Source of the DNA: Jannaschia maritima | Lineage (GTDB): Bacteria; Pseudomonadota; Alphaproteobacteria; Rhodobacterales; Rhodobacteraceae | NCBI RefSeq assembly: GCF_030973515.1 | Contig: NZ_JARGZA010000001.1 | Coordinates: forward strand, 124,001 to 188,000 | Direction of reading: 5' to 3' | Length of the DNA stretch: 64,000 bases | Shown: positions 29,444-37,631 of the stretch, piece after piece | Position numbering within the stretch: position 1 is the first letter of the stretch | Layout: every line of letters starts with the position of its first letter | Notes under the pieces: model-generated | Seen by the model: only the letters and a program-made list of their open reading frames with translations | Told to the model about the DNA's origin: nothing | The model's database searches: none | Made by a program: the position numbers and the translations under genes

Positions 29444-30097
29444 TCAGAGTGCGAATTGCCGTTCCACCGCGAAGCCGGGCAGCACCGGGCCATCCGCGTT
29501 GAAGGCATAGCGCCAGCCGATCCGCCCCTCCGACTTGATGCCGATCCGCGCTTCCCCCACGGCGTCGCCCTGGACGATCGCGACGATGCGGCCGCCTTCC
29601 GCCAGCTGGTCCAAGAGGACGTCGGGAAAGCGCATGACCGCGCCCTCGATCAGAATGACGTCGAACGGCGCCGCATCGGGCTTGCCGTCCGTCAGGGGCG
29701 CGCACAGCACGACGGCGTTGTCGACGCCCAGGCCCGTCAGCGCGGCCTCGGCCTCCCCGACCATCGCGTCGTCGCATTCGATCGACACGACCGATCGCGC
29801 CATGTGCGCCAGAAGGGCAGTCGAATAGCCCAGGTTGCCCCCGATCACGAGGACGTCGTCCTCCCGCTCGACGTCCAGCAGGTCGAGCAGCTTGGCCAGC
29901 GTCCGCGGCTCCAGCATCTCGCGCCCGTCGCCCAGGGGCAGCGGCGTCTCGCTATAGGCGACGTCCCTTTGCGCGGACGGGACGAAGGCCTCGCGGGGGA
30001 CGTCCAGCATCGCGGCGATGATCGGGAACTTGGTCACGTCCGACGGACGGACCTGCGTGTCGACCATCACCTGCCGAAGTCGTGCCATGTCCGCCAT
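29444..30097 (-). CDS. pcm: Protein-L-isoaspartate O-methyltransferase-like protein
   Basis: A 217-residue SAM-dependent methyltransferase of the PIMT family, which repairs isoaspartyl residues in aged proteins. It begins RLRQVMVDTQVRPSDVTKFP and has the SAM-site region VLVIGGNLGYSTALLAHMA, with GGNLGYS where canonical PIMT has a G-x-G-x-GY motif. The family's N-terminal catalytic-loop serine region is weakly conserved, as in other alphaproteobacterial relatives next to tolC, so repair activity is not proven. Start at 30097, with an alternative ATG at 30088. Confidence 0.85.
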   Translation of the reverse strand: MADMARLRQVMVDTQVRPSDVTKFPIIAAMLDVPREAFVPSAQRDVAYSETPLPLGDGREMLEPRTLAKLLDLLDVEREDDVLVIGGNLGYSTALLAHMARSVVSIECDDAMVGEAEAALTGLGVDNAVVLCAPLTDGKPDAAPFDVILIEGAVMRFPDVLLDQLAEGGRIVAIVQGDAVGEARIGIKSEGRIGWRYAFNADGPVLPGFAVERQFAL

Positions 30098-30180
30098 GCC
30101 GGTTCCGAACCCATCGGTTTAGTTGCGTCGCATCCGCAGATTGCACGATGCCCGGAGGTGCGCAACGTCGATCGCCCCGC

Positions 30181-30209
30181 TTGCGAAGGTCCGCCGATCC
30201 GCGTAGAGC
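30181..30209 (+). promoter_or_regulatory. Probable tRNA-Cys promoter
   Basis: TTGCGA (30181-30186) and TAGAGC (30204-30209) are separated by 17 bases and end 19 bases before the mature tRNA. Spacing and position fit a sigma-70 promoter. Confidence 0.5.
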
Positions 30210-30228
30210 CGATGCCACACCCAAGGCC

Positions 30229-30302
30229 GGCGAGTTGGCGGAGTGGTGACGCAGCGGATTGCAAATCCGTGTACACCGGTTCGATTCCGGTACTCGCCTC
30301 CA
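30229..30302 (+). tRNA. tRNA-Cys (anticodon GCA)
   Basis: A 74-base cloverleaf including an encoded CCA end. The acceptor stem is GGCGAGT/ACTCGCC, the anticodon loop TTGCAAA has GCA at 30261-30263, and the T-arm contains GGTTCGATTCC. Its 3' end faces the amylosucrase gene 33 bases away. Confidence 0.97.
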
Positions 30303-30335
30303 AGTCTCCGCCGGTGCGGACGATCTGGATGGGCC

Positions 30336-32219
30336 ATGGCGACCTTCGTGACCGACGACGACCTGTTCGCGATGCGCATGGACCGCAGCGCGGACGACCT
30401 TTGGCCATGGCTGGAACGGCTGTACGGCGATCATCCCGGCTTCGATGCATTCGTCGCGGAATTGCGAAGCGCGCTAGCGGATGCGTGGGGCGCGCGCAGC
30501 GGGCGGCTGAAGCGACGGGACCTCGAACGCGACCTCCAGCCCGACTGGTTCCAACGCCCGGGAATGTGCGGCTACGTCTTCTACGTCGACCTGTTCGCGG
30601 GCGACCTGCGCGGGGTCGTCGACCGTCTCGACTATCTCGTCGATCTCGGGATCACCTACGTTCACCTGATGCCCTGCCTGATGCCGCGGGACGGGGATGC
30701 GGATGGCGGGTACTCGGTCCGCGACTATCGCCGCGTCGATCCCCGCCTCGGTACGATGGACGACCTCGAGGCGGTGATCGAAGCCTGCCACGACCGGGGG
30801 ATCGTCGTGTGCCTCGACATGGTGCTGAACCACACCGCACGCGAACACGACTGGGCCGTCCGCGCGCGCGAAGGGCAGGACGCCTATGCCGACTTCTACC
30901 ACACCTTTCCCGACCGCACGGATCCGGACCGCTGGGAGGCGACGCTGGACGAGGTCTTTCCCGACACCGCGCCGGGGAACTTCACTTGGTGTCCGGTGAT
31001 GGAACGATGGGTCTGGACGACCTTCAACGCGCACCAATGGGATCTGAACTGGTCCAATCCGCAGGTCTTCCTGGAAATGGCGCGCGTCATGCTGTTCCTG
31101 GCGAACCGCGGGGTGGACGTCCTGCGCTTCGACGCGGTCGCGTTCCTGTGGAAGCGGCTCGGCACCCGCTGCCAGTCGGAGCCGGAGGTCCACATGATCC
31201 TGCATGCCCTGCGCGCCGTCGGCCGGATCGCCACGCCCGCCACCATCCACCTGGAGGAGGCCATCGTCGGACCTGCCGAGATGCTGACCTATCTCGGGCA
31301 GGGCGCGCATGCCGGGCGCGAAGGCAACCTGGCCTACCACAACAGCCTGATGGTGCAGATCTGGTCCGCGATGGCGACCCGCGACGCGGGCCTGATGACC
31401 CACGTGCTGGACACGCACTTCCCCGTCGCGTTGCCCAACGCCACCTATGCCACCTATCTGCGGTGCCACGACGACATCGGCTGGGCCGTCACGGACGAGG
31501 ATGCTTCCGCCGTGGGCCTGGGCGGGGCCGCGCATCGGGCGTTCCTGTCCGACTTCTACGACGGCACCTTCCCGGGCAGCTTCGCGCGCGGCGCCCTGTT
31601 TCAGGAGAACCCGGCGACCGGCGATAAGCGGATCAGCGGCACGACCGCCTCGCTCGCGGGGTTGGAGCGGGCCTTGGCCGAAGGCGACGCGGACGCCATC
31701 GACCAGGCGGTCCACCGCATTGTGATGGGGCATGCGATCATCGCCAGCTTCGGGGGGATCCCGCTGATCTACATGGGCGACGAACTGGCGTTGACGAACG
31801 ACTATGACTACCGCGACGATCCGACGAAGGCGCACGACAGCCGGTGGCTCCACCGGCCCGCGATGGTCTGGGACGCCGCAGTCGCGGTCGGTTCGGGCGG
31901 AAACGGTCCCGCGGCACGGGTGTTCGCGGGGATCCGCCACCTGATCGCCCGGCGCGCCGCGACGCGCGAACTGGACGGCAGCGTGCCGTGCGTCATCCTG
32001 CACCCCCCCGACGCGGCGCTGTTCGCCTTCAAGCGGGACGCGCCGACGGGCCCCTTGATCTGCCTGTTCAACGTCGCCGACGGCTGGCGCGGCGTATCGA
32101 CCGAATGGCTGTCGGCGAACGGGGTCACCGCGTTCCATGACGCCCTGTCGGACGGGGCGGTGGCCCATGCGGACGGTCACGTCCATCTGCCGCCGCAGGC
32201 CCGGATCTGGCTTCGCTGA
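30336..32219 (+). CDS. Amylosucrase-like alpha-glucosidase (GH13 subfamily 4 type)
   Basis: A 627-residue GH13 enzyme. An N-terminal helical domain (about 1-80) precedes the (beta/alpha)8 barrel, as in amylosucrase. Barrel motifs: GITYVHLMPCL, DMVLNHTAREHDW, nucleophile region GVDVLRFDAVAF, acid/base HLEEAIVG and transition-state pair RCHDDIGW. Amylosucrases turn sucrose into fructose plus alpha-1,4-glucan; relatives hydrolyse or isomerise sucrose, so specificity is not certain. No sugar transporter or glycogen gene is nearby. The gene sits between two tRNA genes whose 3' ends both point at it. ATG at 30336 fits the domain start. Confidence 0.88.
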   Translation: MATFVTDDDLFAMRMDRSADDLWPWLERLYGDHPGFDAFVAELRSALADAWGARSGRLKRRDLERDLQPDWFQRPGMCGYVFYVDLFAGDLRGVVDRLDYLVDLGITYVHLMPCLMPRDGDADGGYSVRDYRRVDPRLGTMDDLEAVIEACHDRGIVVCLDMVLNHTAREHDWAVRAREGQDAYADFYHTFPDRTDPDRWEATLDEVFPDTAPGNFTWCPVMERWVWTTFNAHQWDLNWSNPQVFLEMARVMLFLANRGVDVLRFDAVAFLWKRLGTRCQSEPEVHMILHALRAVGRIATPATIHLEEAIVGPAEMLTYLGQGAHAGREGNLAYHNSLMVQIWSAMATRDAGLMTHVLDTHFPVALPNATYATYLRCHDDIGWAVTDEDASAVGLGGAAHRAFLSDFYDGTFPGSFARGALFQENPATGDKRISGTTASLAGLERALAEGDADAIDQAVHRIVMGHAIIASFGGIPLIYMGDELALTNDYDYRDDPTKAHDSRWLHRPAMVWDAAVAVGSGGNGPAARVFAGIRHLIARRAATRELDGSVPCVILHPPDAALFAFKRDAPTGPLICLFNVADGWRGVSTEWLSANGVTAFHDALSDGAVAHADGHVHLPPQARIWLR

Positions 32220-32237
32220 CGGACGGCCGGTCGGGAA

Positions 32238-32327
32238 TGGCGGGGGCGGTGGGATTCGAACCCACGAGACGGTTTCCCGCCTGCCGGTTTTCAAGACCGG
32301 TGCCTTCGACCGCTCGGCCACACCCCC
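32238..32327 (-). tRNA. tRNA-Ser (anticodon TGA)
   Basis: A 90-base class II tRNA with a long variable arm and encoded CCA. The acceptor stem GGGGGTG/CGCCCCC, D-arm TGGCCGAGCGGTCGAAGGC, anticodon loop CTTGAAA with TGA (plus-strand TCA at 32291-32293) and T-arm GTGGGTTCGAATCCCAC all fit. The 3' end is 18 bases after the amylosucrase stop. Confidence 0.97.
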
Positions 32328-32389
32328 GGATGGGGGATCGGTACAGAAGCCGGACGGGGGAGGGAAGTGTCATGCTACCGTCATGCCCG

Positions 32390-32401
32390 GCGCCTAGGCG
32401 C
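32390..32401. promoter_or_regulatory. Short palindrome upstream of gap-arsJ
   Basis: GCGCCTAGGCGC is a perfect 12-base palindrome 26 bases before the arsenate-type gap start. Just upstream, GTCATG is repeated at an 11-base offset (about 32369 and 32380). Either could be an operator; no ArsR gene is present to link them to. Confidence 0.3.
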
Positions 32402-32427
32402 GCGGACGGAAGCGACGGGGTGACGAC

Positions 32428-33420
32428 ATGCGGGTGTTCCTGAACGGACTTGGTCGGATCGGCAAGCTGTTGCTGCGCGAGCTTCTGGACCGGCCCGGGG
32501 GGATCGACCTCGTGGGGGTCAACGACGCCGTGGGCGACGCCGCGACCCATGCCCACATGCTCGAACGCGACAGCGTTCACGGCCGATGGCACCGCACGGT
32601 GGAGGCGGACGGCGACGCCCTCGTGATCGACGGGCGACGGATGCCGTGGTCGTGCGAGACCGCCATCGCGGACCTGCCCCTGGACGGCGTGGATCTGGTG
32701 CTGGACTGCACGGGGGTGTTCAAGACCTCCGAACGGATCGAACCCTACTGGCGGGCGGGCGTCGGGACCGTCCTCGTCTCCGCCCCCGTCGGCGGCGGGG
32801 ACGCGCTGAACCTGGTATATGGGGTGAACCACCACCTCTACGACGGGTCGCAGCGGCTGGTGACGGCAGCCAGCTGCACGACGAACTGCCTCGCCCCGGT
32901 CGTGGCCGTCCTTCGGGAGCGGTTCGGCCTGCGGCACGGCAGCTTCACGACCATCCACGACGTCACGAACACCCAGACCATCGTGGACCGGCCCCACGGG
33001 GACCCGCGCCGCGCGCGCTCCGCCCTCCTGAACCTGATCCCCACCACCACCGGCTCCGCCACGGCGATCATGCGGATCTTCCCGGACCTGGAAGGCCGAC
33101 TGACCGGCCACGCCGTGCGCGTGCCTGTCCTGAACGGGTCCCTGACCGACTGCGCGTTCGAGTTGGACCGCCCGACCGACGTGGAGGCCGTCCACGACGC
33201 CTTCCGGGAAGCCGCGCGCGGTCCGATGGATGGGATCGTCGGCCTGGAGGACATGCCGCTGGTGTCGTCGGACTACAGGGGCGATCGCCGATCCGCGATC
33301 GTGGACGCCGCGATGACGCGGGTGGTCGCCGGCACGCATCTAAAGCTGTACGTCTGGTACGACAACGAGATGGGGTACACCGTCCGGATGGCCGACATCG
33401 CGCGGATGATCGCCGGATGA
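32428..33420 (+). CDS. gap: ArsJ-associated glyceraldehyde-3-phosphate dehydrogenase
   Basis: A 330-residue GAPDH-family enzyme. N-terminal MRVFLNGLGRIGKLLLREL is the NAD-binding fold; the active-site cysteine is in TAASCTTNCLAPV; WYDNEMGYTVRMADIA closes the catalytic domain. It overlaps arsJ by four bases (ATGA). In characterised gap-arsJ pairs the enzyme uses arsenate instead of phosphate to make unstable 1-arseno-3-phosphoglycerate, which ArsJ exports, giving arsenate resistance. Coupling to arsJ, rather than to pgk or tkt, supports that role here. No arsR or arsC is seen next to it. Confidence 0.92.
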   Translation: MRVFLNGLGRIGKLLLRELLDRPGGIDLVGVNDAVGDAATHAHMLERDSVHGRWHRTVEADGDALVIDGRRMPWSCETAIADLPLDGVDLVLDCTGVFKTSERIEPYWRAGVGTVLVSAPVGGGDALNLVYGVNHHLYDGSQRLVTAASCTTNCLAPVVAVLRERFGLRHGSFTTIHDVTNTQTIVDRPHGDPRRARSALLNLIPTTTGSATAIMRIFPDLEGRLTGHAVRVPVLNGSLTDCAFELDRPTDVEAVHDAFREAARGPMDGIVGLEDMPLVSSDYRGDRRSAIVDAAMTRVVAGTHLKLYVWYDNEMGYTVRMADIARMIAG

Positions 33421-34622
33421 CGTCGTCGTTGCGGGCCTATGGCGCCGTGACGGGGGCCTATTGGGCCTTCATGCTGACCGACGGCGCCCTGCGGATGCTC
33501 GTCCTTCTGCACTTCCACCGGTTGGGCTTCACGCCTTTGCAGCTGGCATGGCTGTTCGTGCTCTACGAGGTCGCGGGCATCGTCACCAACCTGACGGCCG
33601 GTTGGCTGGCCGCCCGGTTCGGGTTGAACGCGACGCTGAAGGCGGGGTTGGCCTTGCAGGTCGTCGCGTTGATGGCCCTGACCGCCCTCGATCCCGCCTG
33701 GGCGGTGGGCGTGTCCGTGGCCTACGTCATGCTCGTGCAGGGCGCGTCGGGGGTGGCGAAGGACCTGTCGAAGACCTCCGCCAAGTCGGCGGTCAAGCTG
33801 CTGGCGCCGCGGGGGGGGCTGTTCCGGTGGGTCGCCGTGCTGACGGGGTCGAAGAACGCGGTCAAGGGTTTGGGCTTCTTCCTCGGCGCGGCCCTCCTGG
33901 CGACGGTGGGGTTCGCGGCGTCGCTTTGGATCATGGCCGCCGTGCTCCTGGCGATCCTCGTCGCGGTGACGGCGTTCCTGCCCGGCGATCTTATCGCCAG
34001 GCGCAAGGACGCCGCTTTGCGCGACGTCTTCAGCGGCGACCCCCGGATCAACCGGCTGAGCGTTGCGCGTCTGTTCCTGTTCGCCGCCCGGGACGTCTGG
34101 TTCGTCGTCGCCCTGCCCATCTGGCTCGCGGATGCCCTGGCGCCGCGGATCGGGACGGCGGATGCCTTCTTCGTGACGGGCGGGTTCATGGCCCTGTGGA
34201 TCATCGGCTACGGCGCCGTGCAGGCGGGGGCACCGCGGATCGCGCGACGCGCGGATGCCGGCGGCGGGGCCCTCTGGGCCGTGGCGCTGGGCATCCTGAC
34301 CGCGATGCTGACCTTCGCGGCCGCGTCCGGCGCGGTCCTCCCGGTCCTCATGGGGCTGCTGGTCTTCGGGGCGGTCTTCGCCGTCAACTCGTCGCTGCAC
34401 AGCTTCCTGATCCTCGCTTATGCCGGCGCGGACCGCGTCACGATGGATGTCGGCTTCTACTACATGGCGAACGCAGCGGGACGGCTGCTGGGGACCGTCC
34501 TGTCGGGATTGGCCTATGGGGCGGGTGGGCTGGCTCTGGCCCTCGTCGTCGCAGTGGGATTGGCGCTGCTGTCCGGGGCGGCGATGCGCACGATCCCGTC
34601 AGGGACGGCGCGGGCGTCTTGA
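33417..34622 (+). CDS. arsJ: Organoarsenical efflux MFS transporter ArsJ
   Basis: A 401-residue inner-membrane protein with about 11-12 helices of the major facilitator superfamily. Characteristic ArsJ segments are LTDGALRMLVLLHFHRLGF, FVLYEVAGIVTNLTAGWLAA and the loop GVAKDLSKTSAKSAVKLLAP, then DVGFYYMANAAGRLLGT. ArsJ exports 1-arseno-3-phosphoglycerate, which decays outside the cell back to arsenate. Translation is coupled to the upstream gap gene. Confidence 0.93.
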   Translation: MTSSLRAYGAVTGAYWAFMLTDGALRMLVLLHFHRLGFTPLQLAWLFVLYEVAGIVTNLTAGWLAARFGLNATLKAGLALQVVALMALTALDPAWAVGVSVAYVMLVQGASGVAKDLSKTSAKSAVKLLAPRGGLFRWVAVLTGSKNAVKGLGFFLGAALLATVGFAASLWIMAAVLLAILVAVTAFLPGDLIARRKDAALRDVFSGDPRINRLSVARLFLFAARDVWFVVALPIWLADALAPRIGTADAFFVTGGFMALWIIGYGAVQAGAPRIARRADAGGGALWAVALGILTAMLTFAAASGAVLPVLMGLLVFGAVFAVNSSLHSFLILAYAGADRVTMDVGFYYMANAAGRLLGTVLSGLAYGAGGLALALVVAVGLALLSGAAMRTIPSGTARAS

Positions 34623-34655
34623 CGCGGCAGGCCGGGGAGGGGCAGGGCGCGGCCC

Positions 34656-35270
34656 ATGTTCGATGCCCGCCTGCGCCCCTTGATCGACCCGCCCCTGAAC
34701 GCCTTGGGCCGGTGCTTGGCGCGACGCGGCATGACGGCGGACGGCGTCACCCTGGGCGGCCTGATCGCAGGGCTGGTGGCCGCGGGGCTGATCGCGGCGG
34801 GCCATCCCGAATGGGCGCTGCTGCCGCTCCTGGGGTCGCGCCTGCTGGACGGGTTGGACGGCGCCGTGGCGCGGGCGTCGCGGCGCACGGATTTCGGGGG
34901 CTACCTCGATATCGTGTGCGACTTCGCGTTCTACGGTGTCGTTCCCCTGGCCTTTGCGGTGCTCGACCCTTCCGCGAACGCGGTCCCCGCGGCGTTCCTG
35001 CTGTTCGCCTTCTACGTCAACGGCGCGACCTTCCTGGGCTTCGCTATCCTGGCGGAGAAGCGGGGCCTGGAGACGTCGGCCCAAGGGATCAAGTCGCTCT
35101 ACTACTCCGCCGGCCTGCTCGAAGGGGCGGAGACGATCCTGTTCCTTTCGGTCGTCTGCCTGGTCCCGGCCTGGTTCGCCGCGCTCGCCTGGTTGTTCGG
35201 TGGCCTGTGCCTGGTGACGGCCACGGCCCGCGTCCTGAACGCGCGCGCGATGGCGGGCGGACGCCCCTGA
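34656..35270 (+). CDS. CDP-alcohol phosphatidyltransferase family protein
   Basis: A 204-residue integral membrane protein with about six helices. The family motif D-x2-DG-x2-AR-x7-G-x3-D-x3-D is present as DGLDGAVAR ... GYLDIVCD (about residues 69-93). Such enzymes transfer a phosphoalcohol from a CDP-linked donor to an acceptor alcohol in lipid synthesis; which one cannot be told. It follows arsJ by 33 bases and may be co-transcribed, although no functional link to arsenic is known. Confidence 0.88.
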   Translation: MFDARLRPLIDPPLNALGRCLARRGMTADGVTLGGLIAGLVAAGLIAAGHPEWALLPLLGSRLLDGLDGAVARASRRTDFGGYLDIVCDFAFYGVVPLAFAVLDPSANAVPAAFLLFAFYVNGATFLGFAILAEKRGLETSAQGIKSLYYSAGLLEGAETILFLSVVCLVPAWFAALAWLFGGLCLVTATARVLNARAMAGGRP

Positions 35271-35591
35271 CCCGGCGACTTGGCCGACGCCCGCTCCGGT
35301 CGGGCCGCGACCCCGTGCCCCGCCCTCGCGCCGGCGAATCGGGCATCCCGTCCGACGCAGGGCAGACGCGAGGCAGACGCATCGCAGACACGGGCCGGAC
35401 CACGTCCGCAGCGCCGTACCACCGTCCGACGATGACGCCGGGGACGTCCGGGAACCCAATCCCCATTGGTATGCACGACCCCTTGCTCCGCACGGCCGCT
35501 CCCGGTCACACTTGGCGCGACTTCCCCCGTTCGGGGCCGATCGATTGAAGGAATCTTTGCCGCACCGCAGCGAGCCGACGCGGCGAGGGGG
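35271..35591. other. Gene-free region with repeats between convergent genes
   Basis: This 321-base stretch lies between two 3' ends. It holds the GCAGAC repeats (35362-35389), an inverted repeat CCAAT-CCCC-ATTGG (35456-35469), and a CCCCG-TT-CGGGG hairpin (35525-35536) that could help end transcription of the RACo-like gene. I see no credible coding frame. Confidence 0.6.
35362..35389. repeat. GCAGAC repeats with exact 11-base period, intergenic
   Basis: GCAGAC occurs at 35362, 35373 and 35384, preceded at the same phase by TCCGAC at 35351. This is the same pattern as inside glnE (16729-16767), including the upstream TCCGAC. Confidence 0.8.
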
Positions 35592-37631
35592 TCAGGTGCG
35601 TCGCCCGCGGCGGCGCCCGCCCTGTGCCGCGGCCCCGAACGAGACCGCGGGCAGCGGCGTTACGGCGAGGAGGTTCGGGAAGGGGTCCGTCGCATGGGGG
35701 ATCGCGTTCGCGGCCACGAAATGCTCTTGGAAGCGCGGCGCGACGGCCGTCTCGACCTTCGTGATGCGCCGGACGAGGGCCTCGACGTAACGGCGAGCGC
35801 CGCGGTCGCACAAGGCGACCCGCGCGCCGTGCCCCGCCGCGTTCCCCGCCGAGGTGACGTTCGCGACCGGCGCGTCCGGTATCATGCCGAGGACGAGCGC
35901 GTGGTGGGCGGAGATGTGCGCGCCGAACGCGCCCGCCAGCGTGACCCGGTCGACGCGGTCCAGCCCGGCCTCGTCCATCAGCAGCCGCGCCCCGGCATAC
36001 AGGGCGGACTTCGCCAGTTGGATTGCACGCACATCCCCTTGCGTCACGGCGATACGGCGATCGCCGCTCTCCCACAGGACGAAGGAATGCGTGCGCCCGT
36101 CCGGCACGCATCGGGGCGAACCGGTGGCTTCCGCCGAACCGATCAGGCCGGACGGATCCAGGATGCCCGCCATCCGCATCTCGGCCACGGCCTCGATGAT
36201 GCCGGACCCGCAGATGCCTGTCACGGTCGCATCGAAGCCGGGATCGTCGGACCACGGATCGGTGCCGATGACCTGGAAGCGCGGGAGGCCGGTTGCGGGG
36301 TCGATCCGGACCCGCTCGATCGCGCCGGGCGCCGCGCGCTGGCCGGCCGAGATCTGCGCCCCCTCGAAGGCGGGACCGGTGGGCGAGGAGCAGGCAAGCA
36401 ACCGATCGCGGTTGCCCAGGATCAACTCGGCGTTGGTGCCGACATCCACGATCAGGACCGTCTCCTCCGACCGATCGGGCGCTTCGGCCAGAGCGACCGC
36501 CGCCGCGTCCGCGCCGACATGCCCGGCGATGCAGGGCAGCAGATAGACCCGTCCGCCGGGCGCCCCGCCGTCCAGCCCCACGTCGGACAACGCCAGGCGC
36601 ATCGCGTCGGATGCGGCCAGGGCGAACGGGGCCTGTCCCAATTCCACCGGGTCGATGCCCAGAAGGAGATGGTGCATGACGGGGTTGCAGACGATCACCG
36701 CCTCGGTGACGTCGCCCGGGTCCAGCTCGACCTCCGCCGCCAGGTCGCGCAACAGGTCGGCCATCGCGGCGCGGACGACGGAATGCATCTCCGCCGCGCC
36801 ACCGGGGTTCATCATCGCATAGCTGACCCGGCTCATCAGATCCTCGCCGAAGCGGATCTGCGGGTTCATCACCCCGCCGGAGGCGAGGACCCGACCGTCG
36901 CCGAGGTCGCACAGATGGGCCGCGATGGTCGTCGATCCCAGATCAATGGCCAGACCCAGGGGCGCGTCGGTCCGCAGACCGGGCCAGATCCTCGCGACGC
37001 ACCGCTCGTCGTGGTTCACGGCGACGGTCACCGTCCAGCCGCCCTTGCGCAGCGTGCGCTGAAGCCCGCGCAGGACCGACAGGGGAACGGTCAGGTCGTG
37101 CAGGTCCCATTGCTCCGCCAGGGCCGTGCGGAGGCGTTCCAGATCGCCGGTGGGCGCGTCCATGTCCGGTTCCGCCACGCGCACCATGTGAAGGCGCGTG
37201 GCGGGGTCCATGTTGATCGTCGCGGCACTGGCATCCTTTCGGATGACCTGCCGGTGCAACTGGCTTTCGGGCGGGACGTCGACGACGACGTCTCCGCGGA
37301 TCTCGGCTTGGCAGCCCAAGCGTCGTCCGGGCGGCAGCCCGCGCTTCGCCTCGTACCGCGCCTCGACGGCATTGGGTTCGGACAGGGCGTCGGTGCGCGA
37401 GGTCACCCCGTGCTTCGCGAACGTGCCGATACCGGGGCTGCATTGGCACTTGGAGCAGATGCCCCGGCCGCCGCACACGGAGTCGAGGTCTACGCCGAAC
37501 CGGCGCGCCGCCTGCAGCACGGTCGTCCCGGATGGGACGCGACCCCGCTTTCCCGACGGTGTGAAGACGATCAGGCAATCCGCCACGTCCGTGGCGGGTG
37601 CCTGCGCGTTATGCGCGGCGCCGTCCGCCAC
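35592..37631 (-). CDS. RACo-like corrinoid-protein reductive activator (2Fe-2S + ASKHA)
   Basis: A 679-residue protein. Residues about 20-115 are a plant-type 2Fe-2S ferredoxin domain with C53-x5-C59-x2-C62 and C107 (SVCGGRGICSKC, RRLGCQAE). After a linker, an ASKHA ATPase-like domain (DUF4445 type) begins at LGLAIDLGSTTIAAHLCD and continues with LIVDVGTNAELILGN and ITGICGSGIIEAVAEM-like motifs. RACo proteins reduce inactive Co(II) corrinoid to Co(I) using ATP. Last gene of a four-gene cassette; it overlaps the methyltransferase gene by 23 bases. The electron donor is unknown. Confidence 0.9.
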   Translation of the reverse strand: MADGAAHNAQAPATDVADCLIVFTPSGKRGRVPSGTTVLQAARRFGVDLDSVCGGRGICSKCQCSPGIGTFAKHGVTSRTDALSEPNAVEARYEAKRGLPPGRRLGCQAEIRGDVVVDVPPESQLHRQVIRKDASAATINMDPATRLHMVRVAEPDMDAPTGDLERLRTALAEQWDLHDLTVPLSVLRGLQRTLRKGGWTVTVAVNHDERCVARIWPGLRTDAPLGLAIDLGSTTIAAHLCDLGDGRVLASGGVMNPQIRFGEDLMSRVSYAMMNPGGAAEMHSVVRAAMADLLRDLAAEVELDPGDVTEAVIVCNPVMHHLLLGIDPVELGQAPFALAASDAMRLALSDVGLDGGAPGGRVYLLPCIAGHVGADAAAVALAEAPDRSEETVLIVDVGTNAELILGNRDRLLACSSPTGPAFEGAQISAGQRAAPGAIERVRIDPATGLPRFQVIGTDPWSDDPGFDATVTGICGSGIIEAVAEMRMAGILDPSGLIGSAEATGSPRCVPDGRTHSFVLWESGDRRIAVTQGDVRAIQLAKSALYAGARLLMDEAGLDRVDRVTLAGAFGAHISAHHALVLGMIPDAPVANVTSAGNAAGHGARVALCDRGARRYVEALVRRITKVETAVAPRFQEHFVAANAIPHATDPFPNLLAVTPLPAVSFGAAAQGGRRRGRRT

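Noticed and set aside
28775-31627. Long plus-strand open frame (950 codons) through tolC, pcm, tRNA-Cys and amylosucrase
   Set aside because: It runs through a tRNA gene and out of frame with well-recognised genes; no motif is present.
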